Part shown: piece by piece, positions 6,376 through 15,766 of the stretch
Layout: every line of letters begins with the position of its first letter
How positions within the stretch are numbered: the first letter of the stretch is position 1
From: an uncultured Jannaschia sp.
GTDB lineage: Bacteria; Pseudomonadota; Alphaproteobacteria; Rhodobacterales; Rhodobacteraceae
NCBI RefSeq assembly: GCF_947494055.1
Contig: NZ_CANLTR010000037.1
Span: 1-33,769 of the forward strand
Direction: 5' to 3'
DNA: 33,769 nt
Made by a program: the position numbers and the translations under genes
The notes under the pieces: model-generated
The model's input: only the letters and a program-made list of their open reading frames with translations
Told to the model about the DNA's origin: nothing
The model's database searches: none

Positions 6376-8562
6376 TCATCCGGCGTAGCGCTGGAAGTCG
6401 ACGTCGGAAGCGTCCTCGGAGAGGTCGAGCTCGAACGCCTCCACGCTCCGGGCCCGGTCGTCCCGCGCGGCCGGGGCCGCGGAAGCCATGGTCCGCCGGC
6501 TCGGCACCAGAGTCGGCCCAGTCCGGAGCGCCGGGCCTGCCGCGCCCACATCGAAGTACGAGATCACGCTCGAGAGCTGCTGGCTCTGCGTGGCCAAGGC
6601 CTGGCTGGTATCGGCGGAGTCCTCGGCCGCCGCCGCGTTCTGCTGGATCACGACGTTCAGGTCGCGGATCGCCTGGTTGATCTGCTCGGCGCCCACGTTC
6701 TGCTCGCGCGTCGAGGCGGAGATCTCGGCCACCAGATCGGCCGTGCGCTGGATGTTCGGCACCAGCGTCTCCAGCATCCGGCCGGCCTCGCCCGAGACGT
6801 CGACCGTCTCCGCCGAGAGCTGGCTGATCTCGGCCGCGGCCTGCTGGGAGCGCTCGGCGAGCTTGCGCACTTCGGAGGCCACCACCGCGAAGCCCTTGCC
6901 GTGGCTGCCGGCGCGGGCGGCCTCGACCGCGGCGTTGAGCGCGAGCAGGTCGGTCTGGCGGGCGATCTCCTGGATGATGTTGATCTTGTCGGCGATGGTC
7001 TTCATCGCCTGTACCGCATCGGCCACGGCCTCGCCGGACTTCTGCGCGTCGGCGGCCGACTGGTTGGCGATCTTCTCGGTCTGGCTAGCGTTGTCGGCGT
7101 TCTGGCGGATGTTGGCCGTCATCTCCTCCACGGAGGCCGAGGCCTCCTCGACTGCCGCGGCCTGCTGTCGCGATCCGCCGGAGAGCTGATCGGCCGTCAA
7201 GGACATCCGGGCGGCGCCGTCCGACACGCTCGCCGCGCTCGCGTTCGCGTTCGCAATCACCTTCCTTAGCTCCACCACCATGTCGTGCAGCGCGATCCCG
7301 AGGCGGTCCGCGCTGGAGCGCGGCGCGACGTCGACCTTCAGGTCGCCCTTCGCGATCCCCTCGGCCGCGCGGCTCATCCCCTTCAGGTCCGCGACCATCC
7401 GGCCCATGGCAGCCAGGAGCGCGCCGATCTCGTCGCGACTCTTCGTCTGCGTGTCCACGTCGAGGTCGCCGCGCGCCACGTCCGCGACGACGCGCTCGGC
7501 CCGCTTCACGTTGCGCGAGATCGTAAGAGCGAGACCGATGCCGATGCCGAGGCCGAGCACGATCGCGAGCACCGCGAGGGCGATCAGCGTCCGCGTGACG
7601 CCCGTCTCGGCCGCCTCGGCATGGGCGCGTTCCGACGCCATCTCGGCGCCCAGTGCGGTCACCTCTTCCGATATGTCGGCGAGGGCCAGGGTGAAGGCGG
7701 TGTCGGCCGCCGCGTAGATCGCGTAGGCTTGCCGCTTGCTGTCCTGCAGGACCAACTCGGCGGAGCGCAGCACCGTTGGCCGGTACGCCGCCCAGTCGGC
7801 GTCGAGCTGCTCGACGAGCGCGACCGCGGCGCCCGCGGTCAGCGTGCCCGCCTCGGCGAGCCTCTCGTCGAAGGTCGCGACATGGCCGGCGATCTCCTCC
7901 GACAGTGTGCGCTGGTCCGCCGCCTCGGTGACGAGCAGCAGGTCCTTCTCGGCCTGCCGAAGGTCACGGATGTCGTCGAGGCCCCGATCGACCAACCTCT
8001 CGAGCGCCACAAGCTGTGGGCTGGGATTGGTTGACGCCGCCAGGAGATCGCGCGTAGCGTCGAGTCCGTCATTGGCGGTGGCGTAGAGCTGCTCGAGTGC
8101 GTCCGCGCCGGGGCCGAGCGTCAAGGTGCTGGCCTGCAGGCCCGTCCGCTCAAGTGCGAAAGGTCGTAGATCAGCCTCAAGCGCTTTATACTCCCCCCAA
8201 TGCGCGCGGAACCGCTCAAGGATTTCGGCCTGTTCCCCGGATACACGACCTGCCAGATCGTCCAGGCGCGTCTCGATCCCGGCCGCACCTTCGTCAAACG
8301 TCGCGACGGCGGCCTCGATCTCCTCCGGATCGCCGACGGCGATGGCATCGTTGATATAGGTCAGCACGGCCCGTTCGAGGCTCATCATCTGTACGCGGAT
8401 GTCCTGCAGCTCGTCGAGCTTGGAGGCGGTCTCGTCGACGATCATGTCCAGATCGTGACCCACGGTGCGGATGCCAACGAGCCCCGCGGACACAATGATG
8501 GCGGTCAGGGCGATCATCGCCGCGAAGCCCGAGATGATCTTCGTGAAAAGGGTAAGGCGCAT
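6376..8562 (-). CDS. methyl-accepting chemotaxis protein
   Basis: A 728-aa transmembrane chemoreceptor. TM1 lies at about residues 9-30, a large periplasmic helical sensor region at 31-320 with no family I can name, and TM2 at 324-346. A HAMP domain follows (about 347-400), then a second HAMP-like segment (about 395-438), and the coiled-coil signalling domain. Its hairpin tip, [21 protein letters not shown] at 532-552, is the conserved CheA/CheW contact region. No typical C-terminal CheR-binding pentapeptide is present (the end reads DVDFQRYAG). I chose ATG 8562 because an AGGAG lies about eight bases upstream and the product starts directly with the TM1 leader [10 protein letters not shown]; the open frame upstream of it is not protein-like. 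No che genes are nearby, so it must feed a pathway encoded elsewhere. A terminator-like hairpin follows. Confidence 0.93.
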   Translation of the reverse strand: MRLTLFTKIISGFAAMIALTAIIVSAGLVGIRTVGHDLDMIVDETASKLDELQDIRVQMMSLERAVLTYINDAIAVGDPEEIEAAVATFDEGAAGIETRLDDLAGRVSGEQAEILERFRAHWGEYKALEADLRPFALERTGLQASTLTLGPGADALEQLYATANDGLDATRDLLAASTNPSPQLVALERLVDRGLDDIRDLRQAEKDLLLVTEAADQRTLSEEIAGHVATFDERLAEAGTLTAGAAVALVEQLDADWAAYRPTVLRSAELVLQDSKRQAYAIYAAADTAFTLALADISEEVTALGAEMASERAHAEAAETGVTRTLIALAVLAIVLGLGIGIGLALTISRNVKRAERVVADVARGDLDVDTQTKSRDEIGALLAAMGRMVADLKGMSRAAEGIAKGDLKVDVAPRSSADRLGIALHDMVVELRKVIANANASAASVSDGAARMSLTADQLSGGSRQQAAAVEEASASVEEMTANIRQNADNASQTEKIANQSAADAQKSGEAVADAVQAMKTIADKINIIQEIARQTDLLALNAAVEAARAGSHGKGFAVVASEVRKLAERSQQAAAEISQLSAETVDVSGEAGRMLETLVPNIQRTADLVAEISASTREQNVGAEQINQAIRDLNVVIQQNAAAAEDSADTSQALATQSQQLSSVISYFDVGAAGPALRTGPTLVPSRRTMASAAPAARDDRARSVEAFELDLSEDASDVDFQRYAG

Positions 8563-9121
8563 TGTCGGAGCTCCTGCGACCGGGGATGCGAAGAAACGAA
8601 CGGGGTCATCGTGACCTGTCCGCAGCGGAACGCGGACGATCCGCGCGGTCTCAGGCCGACGGCGGGGCGGGATGCCACGCCGGCAGACGCATTGTGATCC
8701 GGCCCCGGCAAGGGGCCTTCGATCGTCGGGGAGAGGAACCACCGACGAAACAGGATCAGATCGTGTCGGGATAGAAACGTCTGGACAGATCGACATCTCT
8801 TCGGGCGCAAAGATTGACGAAAACGGAATACCGACCCTTATGCGACACTCTGCCGCGTATCGTGCGTCCCGCCTAAGGCAAGTGGCATGACGCGACCTAT
8901 CGCTCGACTCGACGGTCCGCTTTCGCGATCCGATCTGGAACAATGCCATCGACGCGGCCGGCGTAGAGCCGAACCTTGGAATTCCTGTGCCAGGTGACGA
9001 CCGACCCGAAGAAACCTACGGATGTGTGGCGATACAAAGGTCGACCGGGCCGCCGCCAATTCACACCGACCGAAACGCCCCTGGCCTCGGCTGCGCGAGG
9101 CGAAAAGGCGTCGGTCGATCC
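8563..9121. other. gene-free stretch upstream of the MCP gene
   Basis: Open frames in this stretch are arginine-rich and lack protein character on both strands. The MCP promoter should lie within the first 150-200 bases on the right side of 8562, but I cannot identify a convincing sigma-70 or flagellar sigma-28 element by eye. Confidence 0.4.
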
Positions 9122-9262
9122 TCAGCCGCTGCGGTTTACAATCTCTATACCCGGTCGCGTATGCCTTGCCCAATCATGCGCTGTTTCTCGATCGGCGAAC
9201 CGGCTTACGATGATCGTCAGGCCGTCGGTCCAGACAAGCGCGACTTCGTACCGCTCGCGCAT
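9122..9262 (-). CDS. small hypothetical protein, 46 aa
   Basis: The frame encodes a compact, protein-like sequence: MRERYEVALVWTDGLTIIVS, then RFADRETAHDWARHTRPGIEIVNRSG. The alternating hydrophobic strand, WTDG turn and amphipathic RETAHDWAR helix look like a real beta-beta-alpha fold, although I recognise no family. I chose ATG 9262; the frame can extend to ATG 9307 or TTG 9325, but those residues (KSMVLLLIQIRPNL) are less convincing. There is no strong ribosome site. It stands alone in a region otherwise lacking genes. Confidence 0.4.
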   Translation of the reverse strand: MRERYEVALVWTDGLTIIVSRFADRETAHDWARHTRPGIEIVNRSG

Positions 9263-9405
9263 GTCGCTCGAAAGGTTGGGTCGTATCTGGATGAGAAGAA
9301 GCACCATCGACTTTCCAAGCGCCAACGGAAGCTATGCTTCGATACATGCGAACGATCGTCTTTACGCTGCGTCAGTATGTCCTTACGCCTGATGGTCGTG
9401 CCGCC

Positions 9406-9628
9406 TCACGATGAGCGGTGAGCGGTGACCGGAGGCGACGTTGTCTCTTGCCGGAGCAATTCCAGTGATGGGCTGACGCGATCGCCATCGCCAATCGCGT
9501 TTCCAAGGTAGAGCAGGGCGATGCGTACCTCGTCGTGCCCGGGATTGCGGGAGAAGGGCGTCGCGCAAAGCGATCCGCAGGCTGACCGCGATATCATTCC
9601 TGAGTTGCGTTGCCTCCCGAGGTCGCAC
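9406..9628 (-). pseudogene. possible frameshifted small gene
   Basis: Two overlapping frames each look protein-like over half their length: from GTG 9628, REATQLRNDIAVSLRIALRD then ALLP; and in the other frame, ending at 9406, HDEVRIALLYLGNAIGDGD then RVSPSLELLRQE. Joined near 9540 by a one-base shift they would give about 70 residues with consistent helical character. I recognise no family. Equally possible are a short real ORF from ATG 9597 in the second frame, or no gene at all. Confidence 0.2.
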
Positions 9629-9804
9629 AGCGCCTACGTCGAGCGCGTCTCTCCTTCATCGGCCGTGGCGTTGTGACCGTCTCCAACGGCACAAGGGTCT
9701 AGCCATCTTCACCGCAACTCACGAAGGAGCGGCTGTAGCGTCTAAGATGGCTATAGGACGGTCCTCGAACCCGCCACGATGGCCGCACCGACAAAGCGTT
9801 CGGA

Positions 9805-10335
9805 TCACCCGAACCAAGCCGACTCGCCCGGCGCTATCTCCTGATCGTCGTCGGCGTCGAACCAGTCGAAGAGCGCGGGGGCGAACGCGTCCTCGCCGAT
9901 GCCCGAGGCGGGGTCCGTGATGTTCGCCTCCGCGGCGAACCGCTCGTAGAGGTCCGACACGCGGAACGAGTCCGTGAACTCGTCCGCGCTCAGCATGTCG
10001 TCGTCGTCGGAGTTCCAGGCGTCGAAGTCGAGATCGACCGCTTCCTCGCCGTACCAGGCGTCGATGCCGTCGTCCCATTCGGATGCCGTCAACGCCCCGT
10101 CGCCGTCCTGGTCGAAACGACCGAACAGGCCACCGGCGAACTCGCCCTCGTCGACGATGCCGGAGCCGTCGGCGTCCCAGTCCGAGAATAGCCCCAGAAT
10201 GTCGAGGCCCGTGGTCCATTCCTGTTGGCTGACGGCGCCGCTGCCGTCCGCGTCCCAGTCCTCCAGGGATTGAGCTCCGGCGGGACCGGCGAAAGCCAGG
10301 ATCGCCGACATCAAGACCACATGCATTCTGTTCAT
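9805..10335 (-). CDS. exported EF-hand calcium-binding protein
   Basis: A 176-aa protein with a signal peptide (MNRMHVVLMSAILAFAGPAGA, cut near residue 21) followed by five EF-hand-type loops: DADGSGAVSQQEW, DADGSGIVDEGEF, DQDGDGALTASEW, NSDDDDMLSADEF and the weaker DADDDQEIAPGES. The first three match the canonical Ca2+ loop (D at 1, 3 and 5, G at 6, E at 12); the fourth lacks the Gly and the fifth ends in a loose form. The mature protein is very acidic and probably acts as a periplasmic or secreted calcium buffer or sensor. I chose ATG 10335 because GGGAGG lies about six bases upstream; an upstream ATG at 10353 would add MLGEVP before the signal peptide. It is divergent from the MHYT-EAL gene, with a hairpin between them. 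Confidence 0.85.
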   Translation of the reverse strand: MNRMHVVLMSAILAFAGPAGAQSLEDWDADGSGAVSQQEWTTGLDILGLFSDWDADGSGIVDEGEFAGGLFGRFDQDGDGALTASEWDDGIDAWYGEEAVDLDFDAWNSDDDDMLSADEFTDSFRVSDLYERFAAEANITDPASGIGEDAFAPALFDWFDADDDQEIAPGESAWFG

Positions 10336-10398
10336 CGGAACCTCCCCCAGCATGACAGGACAACGATCCGGTGCGCGGCGCGTTCCCGAGGTTCACCC

Positions 10399-10432
10399 GG
10401 CATGCCCCCCTCTTTCGTTCAAGAGGCATGCC
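10399..10432. other. bulged hairpin in the EF-hand/EAL intergenic region
   Basis: GGCATGC at 10399-10405 pairs with GCATGCC at 10426-10432, and CTCTT at 10410-10414 pairs with AAGAG at 10421-10425 around a TCGTTC loop; four C (10406-10409) bulge out on the left. That is twelve pairs in total. It lies between divergent genes, about 60 bases from the EF-hand start and 185 from the EAL start. It has no T-run, so a regulatory or leader structure is likelier than a terminator. Confidence 0.35.
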
Positions 10433-10616
10433 GAACGTTCGTTCCGTCGTGAGAGGCCGGCCGATGGCCACAGTTTCGGCCCGGAAACGCTTCAAATCCT
10501 TGGCATCTCATGGTTGATCGCAAGAAACACGCAACCATTCCGAACGATACTCGTCCGCGTCGAGGAAAGCGTTCTGGCACCTTTCCGCCGGCACCGCATC
10601 GGAGAGGGCCCTGTCC

Positions 10617-12980
10617 ATGGACGCCATCGTCTTGTGCCTGAGCGAACAGCACGACCGGCGCCTGCTGCTGGCGGCATTGGCGATCTGTATCGTCGGCGTC
10701 TACGCGTCCTTCACGCTGGCGCGTCACGCCGGCCGGGCCCAGGGGCGGACCCGCGGAGCCTGGGCCGGGGTCAGCATCGTCGCGGCGGGGTGCACCGCCT
10801 GGGCCACCCACATGGTGGCGCTTCTGGCCTACCGGCCGGGCCTGCCCGCGGCCTTCGACGTGCTCACCACGATCCAATCGCTCGTTCTCGTGATCGCGGG
10901 CATCGGCCTCAGCATGAGCCTGGTCGTCGGGCGGCGCGACCGGCGGCGGCGCGTCTTTGCGGGCGTGCTGCTCGGCCTCTCCGTCGCGCTCCTGCATTAC
11001 GTCGGCCAGGCCGGCTACCGGATCTCCGGCACGTTCCGGTGGGACCTCTCCCTCGCGGCTGGCACCGCCAGCCTCGGCATCACCCTCTTCGCCGTTGCTC
11101 TCGTTGCGTCGGGCGAGCGTCGGCCCGCCCGACGCCGGCTTGCCGCACCCTTGCTTCTCGCAGGGATCGGCGTGCTGCATACAGGCGGCATGGCCGCGAT
11201 GACGCCGGTCTACGATCCGCGGATCGGCTTTCCGGCCTGGTCGGTCGCACCGGGCACGATTGCGCCGGTCGTGGCCGGCATCTGCCTCGGCCTCATCGGC
11301 CTGGCGGTGCTCGGCTTGCGCTTCAGCCTGCAGGCTCAAGCGCAGGTGCGGCGGGATCGAGCCCGGTTGCTTGACGTCTCGAACCTGGCGGTCGAAGGGC
11401 TCGCTGTCTGTGATGACGCCACGATCCTCGTCGCCAACGACAGCTTCGCACGGCTCATTGGCGCCGCGAAGGGCGACGTGATCGGCTGCCCGATCGCCGA
11501 CTTCGTTCCCGGTATCTCCCTCCACGATCTGCCCGAGCGGGAAGAGCACGAAGCCGACCTCGTTGCCCTGGACGGCAAGCGCGTCCCGGTGCGCGTGCTG
11601 CGCAGCGCGGTTTCGGTGGGACGCCGGCGTCAAGCCGTCTTCGCCTTCCGCGATCAGCGTGCGCGGCTGAAGAGTGAGGCGACCATCCGACGGCTCGCCT
11701 ACACCGATGCGCTGACCGGCCTCGTCAACAGGGCGCGGTTTGCCGATCTCCTGCAGGCTCGCGCGTCGCAAAGCGCGACCGGAGCTTCGGACCTCGCGCT
11801 GCTCGCGATCGACCTCGACCGTTTCAAATGGGTCAACGACACGTTCGGCGCGGCGACCGGCGACGACGTGTTGCGCGGTGTGGCGGATCGTCTGCGCGGT
11901 TGCGGGGGCAAGGAGGACGTCGTCGCCCGGCTCGGCGGAAACGAGTTCGCGATCCTCGCGAGCGGACCGCGTGACAAGGCGACGGATCTGGCCGCGCGCA
12001 TCCTCGACGTCTTGCAAAGGCCTTTCGAAATGCGCGGCCGGACGCTCGAGATATCCGCGAGCATTGGCCTCGCATATCTCGAAGGCGACGCCGCCGATGC
12101 CGGAACCCTGCCGCGGAACGCCGATCTCGCCCTCGAAAGCGCCAAGCAGTCCGGCGGCGGACAGGCTTGTATCTTCGAGCCGCATCTCCTCGAGGACGCC
12201 CTCCGCCGTAGCGATCTGGAACGCGATCTCCGGCAGGCAATCGAGCGCAGTGAACTGGAGGTCTTCTATCAGCCTCTGGTCGACGCGCTGAGCGGCGCGT
12301 TCGTCGGCGCCGAGGCGCTCGCGCGCTGGAACCACGCCGAGCAAGGCATGATCTCTCCCGGTCTCTTCATACCGCTCGCCGAGGAGGTCGGCCTTATCGG
12401 CGCGATCGGCGAGCAGGTGCTGGAGATGGCCTGCGCCGAGGCGGCGCGCTGGCCAGCGCATACTTCGATCGCCGTCAACCTGTCACCGGTTCAGCTCGGC
12501 GATCCGAACCTCGTTCGCAAAGTGACGCGAGTCCTCGCGGTCACCGGCCTTTCCGCCGAGCGGCTCGAACTCGAGGTGACGGAGACAGCCCTCCTCGGCG
12601 ACGACGCGCGCACCTACCGGAACCTTCATCAGCTGCGACGGCTGGGCATTCGCATCGCGCTCGACGATTTTGGAACGGGTTATTCGTCGCTGAGCCACCT
12701 GCGGCGGTTCCCGTTCGACAAGATCAAGATCGACCAGTCCTTCGTCAGGCAAATTCCCCACGATGCGGGCAGCATGGCGATCGTTCGGGCGATCACCGCG
12801 CTTGCCGCCGACCTGCGCATGCGGGTGACGATCGAGGGTGTCGAGACCGCCGCACAACAGGCTTTCGCCCAGCGGGAAGGTTGCCACCACATCCAGGGCT
12901 ATTTGATCAGCCGGCCAGTTCCCTGCGAGGAGATGCGTGCGTTCATGGGTTCATCCGACCAGCTGACGCTGTCAGCCTGA
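10617..12980 (+). CDS. MHYT-PAS-GGDEF(degenerate)-EAL protein
   Basis: A 787-aa membrane protein, probably a c-di-GMP phosphodiesterase. Residues about 15-240 form an MHYT sensor of seven hydrophobic segments with the signature pieces THMVALLAY (64-72), LHYVGQAGY (126-134) and LHTGGMAAM (187-195); MHYT domains are proposed to bind a metal and sense gases such as O2, CO or NO. A PAS-like segment spans about 246-345. The GGDEF domain (360-520) is degenerate at the active site, GGNEF at 440-444, and lacks the RxxD I-site, so it is probably a GTP-binding regulator. The EAL domain (about 535-775) keeps EAL at 566-568, N621 in AVNLSP, LEVTET, DDFGTGYS at 683-690, KIDQS and EGVET, so it should be catalytic. 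GGAGAGG lies nine bases upstream of the ATG. It is convergent with the next gene. Confidence 0.9.
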   Translation: MDAIVLCLSEQHDRRLLLAALAICIVGVYASFTLARHAGRAQGRTRGAWAGVSIVAAGCTAWATHMVALLAYRPGLPAAFDVLTTIQSLVLVIAGIGLSMSLVVGRRDRRRRVFAGVLLGLSVALLHYVGQAGYRISGTFRWDLSLAAGTASLGITLFAVALVASGERRPARRRLAAPLLLAGIGVLHTGGMAAMTPVYDPRIGFPAWSVAPGTIAPVVAGICLGLIGLAVLGLRFSLQAQAQVRRDRARLLDVSNLAVEGLAVCDDATILVANDSFARLIGAAKGDVIGCPIADFVPGISLHDLPEREEHEADLVALDGKRVPVRVLRSAVSVGRRRQAVFAFRDQRARLKSEATIRRLAYTDALTGLVNRARFADLLQARASQSATGASDLALLAIDLDRFKWVNDTFGAATGDDVLRGVADRLRGCGGKEDVVARLGGNEFAILASGPRDKATDLAARILDVLQRPFEMRGRTLEISASIGLAYLEGDAADAGTLPRNADLALESAKQSGGGQACIFEPHLLEDALRRSDLERDLRQAIERSELEVFYQPLVDALSGAFVGAEALARWNHAEQGMISPGLFIPLAEEVGLIGAIGEQVLEMACAEAARWPAHTSIAVNLSPVQLGDPNLVRKVTRVLAVTGLSAERLELEVTETALLGDDARTYRNLHQLRRLGIRIALDDFGTGYSSLSHLRRFPFDKIKIDQSFVRQIPHDAGSMAIVRAITALAADLRMRVTIEGVETAAQQAFAQREGCHHIQGYLISRPVPCEEMRAFMGSSDQLTLSA

Positions 12981-13116
12981 GGACATACACCAAGCATAGT
13001 AGCCATATAGAAAGCCATGGAAGTCTGCATCCGAACATGCGTGCAGGCGCCGCAAGGTACGAACGATGGCGTCGCGACAGAGGATTGCATGGCAAGCTGT
13101 GCTGCGTGGCCTTTGA

Positions 13117-15366
13117 TCAGGCGATCTCGCGGTACTGCGCAGGCTCGGACGATGGCACGTATCTGTTCGCCGGCTGCGAGATGATTATTTTCGCCTGCAG
13201 GGTACGAACCTCGAGAGGCTTCGACAGCAGGAAGCCCTGCAATTCCGAGCACCCGAATTCCGTCAGGGCCTTGTGCTGCTCGACCGTCTCGACGCCCTCT
13301 GCGGTCACCGTGAGATCGAGGCCGTGAGCAAGATCCAGGATTGCCCGGACGATGGCGTCTCCCTCCCGGGAATGCCGTAACCTCTGCACGAAGGATCGAT
13401 CGATCTTGATCTTGTCCACGACGCAACGGTGCAAGTACTGCAAGGAGGAGTAACCGGTTCCGAAATCGTCGAGGGCAATCTTGATACCGGCCAGACGCAG
13501 AGCGGCCAGCGCCTCGCGTACTTCGTCGGTCAGGTCGAGAAGAAGCCCCTCCGTGATCTCCAGCTGCAGGCGGGTCGGGTCGAGGTCCAGTTCGTGGAGA
13601 AGGTCGAGAACCTGTCTGGTGAATGTGGGGTCGCGGAACTGTATCGCGGACACGTTCACCGCCACCCACGGCAGATCCAGCGTCTTGACGGTCTCGCAGG
13701 CCTCGCGCAGGACCCATGACCCCAATTGCTGGATCAGTCCACGCTCCTCGGCCACCGGGACGAACAGGGCCGGTGACAGGAGGCCGCGGACGGGATGATC
13801 CCATCGCACGAGCGCCTCGGCGCCGAGTATGGTCTGCTTGTCGAGCGCGTAGATCGGCTGGTAGACGAGATGGAGACCCCGGTCGTCCGTCAGGGCGACG
13901 CGCAGATCGCGCTCGATCGCCTGTTTCTCATGCACGGCGTCGTCCAGCTCGGGATAGAAGACGCAATACTGTCCCTTGCCGGCACCTTTTGCCTCGTAGA
14001 GCGCGATATCGGCCTTGCGTGACAGATCGGCTCTCTCGCTTGCCGTCTCGGACGCGATCGCGATCCCGGCGCTGGCCCCGACGAAGACCTGGTTGCCCAA
14101 AAGGTCGAAGGGCTGCGTCATGGACCTCATGACTGCATCGGCGAGACGCTCCACGTCAGCCCGACCGGTGACACGCACCTGCACGATGGCGAACTCGTCC
14201 CCGCCGAGCCGGGCGACCATGTCGTTTTCGCCCACGATCGCACAGAGACGGCGGGCGACAGCGCGGATCAGTTCGTCTCCCGCGGGGTGACCCAGCGTGT
14301 CGTTGACGTTCTTGAACCGGTCGAGGTCGATGTAGTGCAGGGCGAGTACAGGATCGGCATCGGACCAGGTATTAAGAGACCGCTCGAGATGCGAACGCAG
14401 CAGCGATCGGTTGGGCAGACCGGTCAAGGCGTCGTGGTAGGCCAGATGATGCGCCCGGTTCTCGCTCTCATGGACCTGTGCGGCCGCACGGCGGATACGC
14501 TGAAGAAGGAGCGCCACGAGCGTCGCGACGACAAGCAGCGCCGTGGCCAGACCCGGTGCCGCTTCCTGGATCAATTGCAATCCCGGCCGCTCGCGATCCC
14601 ATGCGACGTAACCCAGGTGCCAAGCGCTGCGGCCGGCGATCGGGACCGCATTCTGGCCGTCCAGCATCGTTTCCCTTGGACGGAACCGGACGTTGGCGAC
14701 GAGGTAACGTTCGCCCAGGCTCGCGAAGAACGCATTGTCGACATGCTTGACGGCCACGTGCAGGAATGCATCGCCCGGTACGGACGTCTCCGGATCGACG
14801 CCCGGTACGATCGGCTTGACGGTGACGATCGACGGTCTGCCGTCGATCGTCATGACGTCGCCAAGGCCGAGATTGCCGGCCGCCGCATCCTCGGATGCCA
14901 GCTGCCGCACGCGACGTACCAATGGCAGGATCCGTCCGGAAACCTCGTCGAAGCGCGCGGGCGACACGGTTTCCCCCTGTCGCATCGCGTAGATCACAGT
15001 ATTCCGATCGTCGAGAACATAGCCCTGCTCATGGCCATAGGAGGAATACATCCACGCGCCGATGTTCTCCGTCATCCAGGCCGTGTCGCCGAGCATGGTA
15101 AGATAGAAGACGTCGTCCCCGACCGTGACCTTCTGCTGCTCGCGTCGGACGGTGTCGATCCGTTCGTCGATGGCGCGGCTTATCAGCGTCTTCTCACGCG
15201 CCGCAGCGTTGGCATCCACGCGCAGCATCGCCCAGTATGTGAAGGTGCAGAAGAGCGCCAGCCCGAGCAGTCCCAGAGCGACGACGGCGAAGGTGATCTG
15301 GTAGGGCAGCGACGGATGCCGCGCATGGTGCCGAGGAAGCGCTTTCTCGCGCAAAGTGTACGCCAT
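13117..15366 (-). CDS. CHASE4-GGDEF-EAL dual-domain protein
   Basis: A 749-aa inner-membrane protein with TM1 at about 26-48, a periplasmic region (49-268) of CHASE4 type (WMTENIGAWMYSSYG near 97-111) and TM2 at about 271-289. A GGDEF domain follows (from HDALTGLPNR at 311) with an intact GGDEF at 388-392, preceded by GEND instead of RxxD, so no I-site. The EAL domain (about 480-725) has EAL at 517-519, AVNVS, LEITE, DDFGTGYS at 633-640, KIDRS and EGVET. Both halves look catalytically competent, so net direction (synthesis or hydrolysis) cannot be read from sequence. The ATG at 15366 has AAGGG six bases upstream. It is convergent with the MHYT protein (136-base gap), leaving two EAL proteins tail to tail; the two share only family-level similarity. 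Confidence 0.9.
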   Translation of the reverse strand: MAYTLREKALPRHHARHPSLPYQITFAVVALGLLGLALFCTFTYWAMLRVDANAAAREKTLISRAIDERIDTVRREQQKVTVGDDVFYLTMLGDTAWMTENIGAWMYSSYGHEQGYVLDDRNTVIYAMRQGETVSPARFDEVSGRILPLVRRVRQLASEDAAAGNLGLGDVMTIDGRPSIVTVKPIVPGVDPETSVPGDAFLHVAVKHVDNAFFASLGERYLVANVRFRPRETMLDGQNAVPIAGRSAWHLGYVAWDRERPGLQLIQEAAPGLATALLVVATLVALLLQRIRRAAAQVHESENRAHHLAYHDALTGLPNRSLLRSHLERSLNTWSDADPVLALHYIDLDRFKNVNDTLGHPAGDELIRAVARRLCAIVGENDMVARLGGDEFAIVQVRVTGRADVERLADAVMRSMTQPFDLLGNQVFVGASAGIAIASETASERADLSRKADIALYEAKGAGKGQYCVFYPELDDAVHEKQAIERDLRVALTDDRGLHLVYQPIYALDKQTILGAEALVRWDHPVRGLLSPALFVPVAEERGLIQQLGSWVLREACETVKTLDLPWVAVNVSAIQFRDPTFTRQVLDLLHELDLDPTRLQLEITEGLLLDLTDEVREALAALRLAGIKIALDDFGTGYSSLQYLHRCVVDKIKIDRSFVQRLRHSREGDAIVRAILDLAHGLDLTVTAEGVETVEQHKALTEFGCSELQGFLLSKPLEVRTLQAKIIISQPANRYVPSSEPAQYREIA

Positions 15367-15766
15367 CCGACCCTTGTCCTAGATCCTTGTCAGTCCGGGC
15401 GGTCCGCCCTGTCGCAGGCCAGGGATGACCCATCGTGGTTAAAGGGACGTTACCCAAGTCGCTGATTTGACCGAGGATGTCCTCGCAAGACTGTACGTCT
15501 GTCTGAACGGCACGCTGCAGACGCACCTCGACGACTTGACCCTGTTAAAAGCCTTCTTCGTAAAGACGGAACCGATCAGGCAAGGAACCAGGACCGTGTC
15601 GAAAACAGGTCTAAATACTGCGTTTTCAGTGTCTTACATAGTCTTCTTCATGCGCGTTGGACGCTACCCGCTCTCTCCGAAGTCTGGAACACGCGACTTT
15701 GTCCTCTGCCATCCGTAGCTCGATGCCTCGGAAGCTCAGGATCGCCGCGTCCGGAAAAGTACGCAA
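15367..15766. other. gene-free 400-base gap
   Basis: I see no protein-like frame here. An 83-codon open frame at 15467-15718 on the plus strand lacks a ribosome site and recognisable composition. The stretch is less GC-rich than its surroundings and must hold the promoter of the CHASE4 gene and the 3' end of the recD2 transcript. Confidence 0.4.

Noticed and set aside
10419-12461. 680-codon minus-strand frame opposite the MHYT-EAL gene
   Set aside because: Antisense to a multi-domain gene; no domain, no ribosome site and biased composition.
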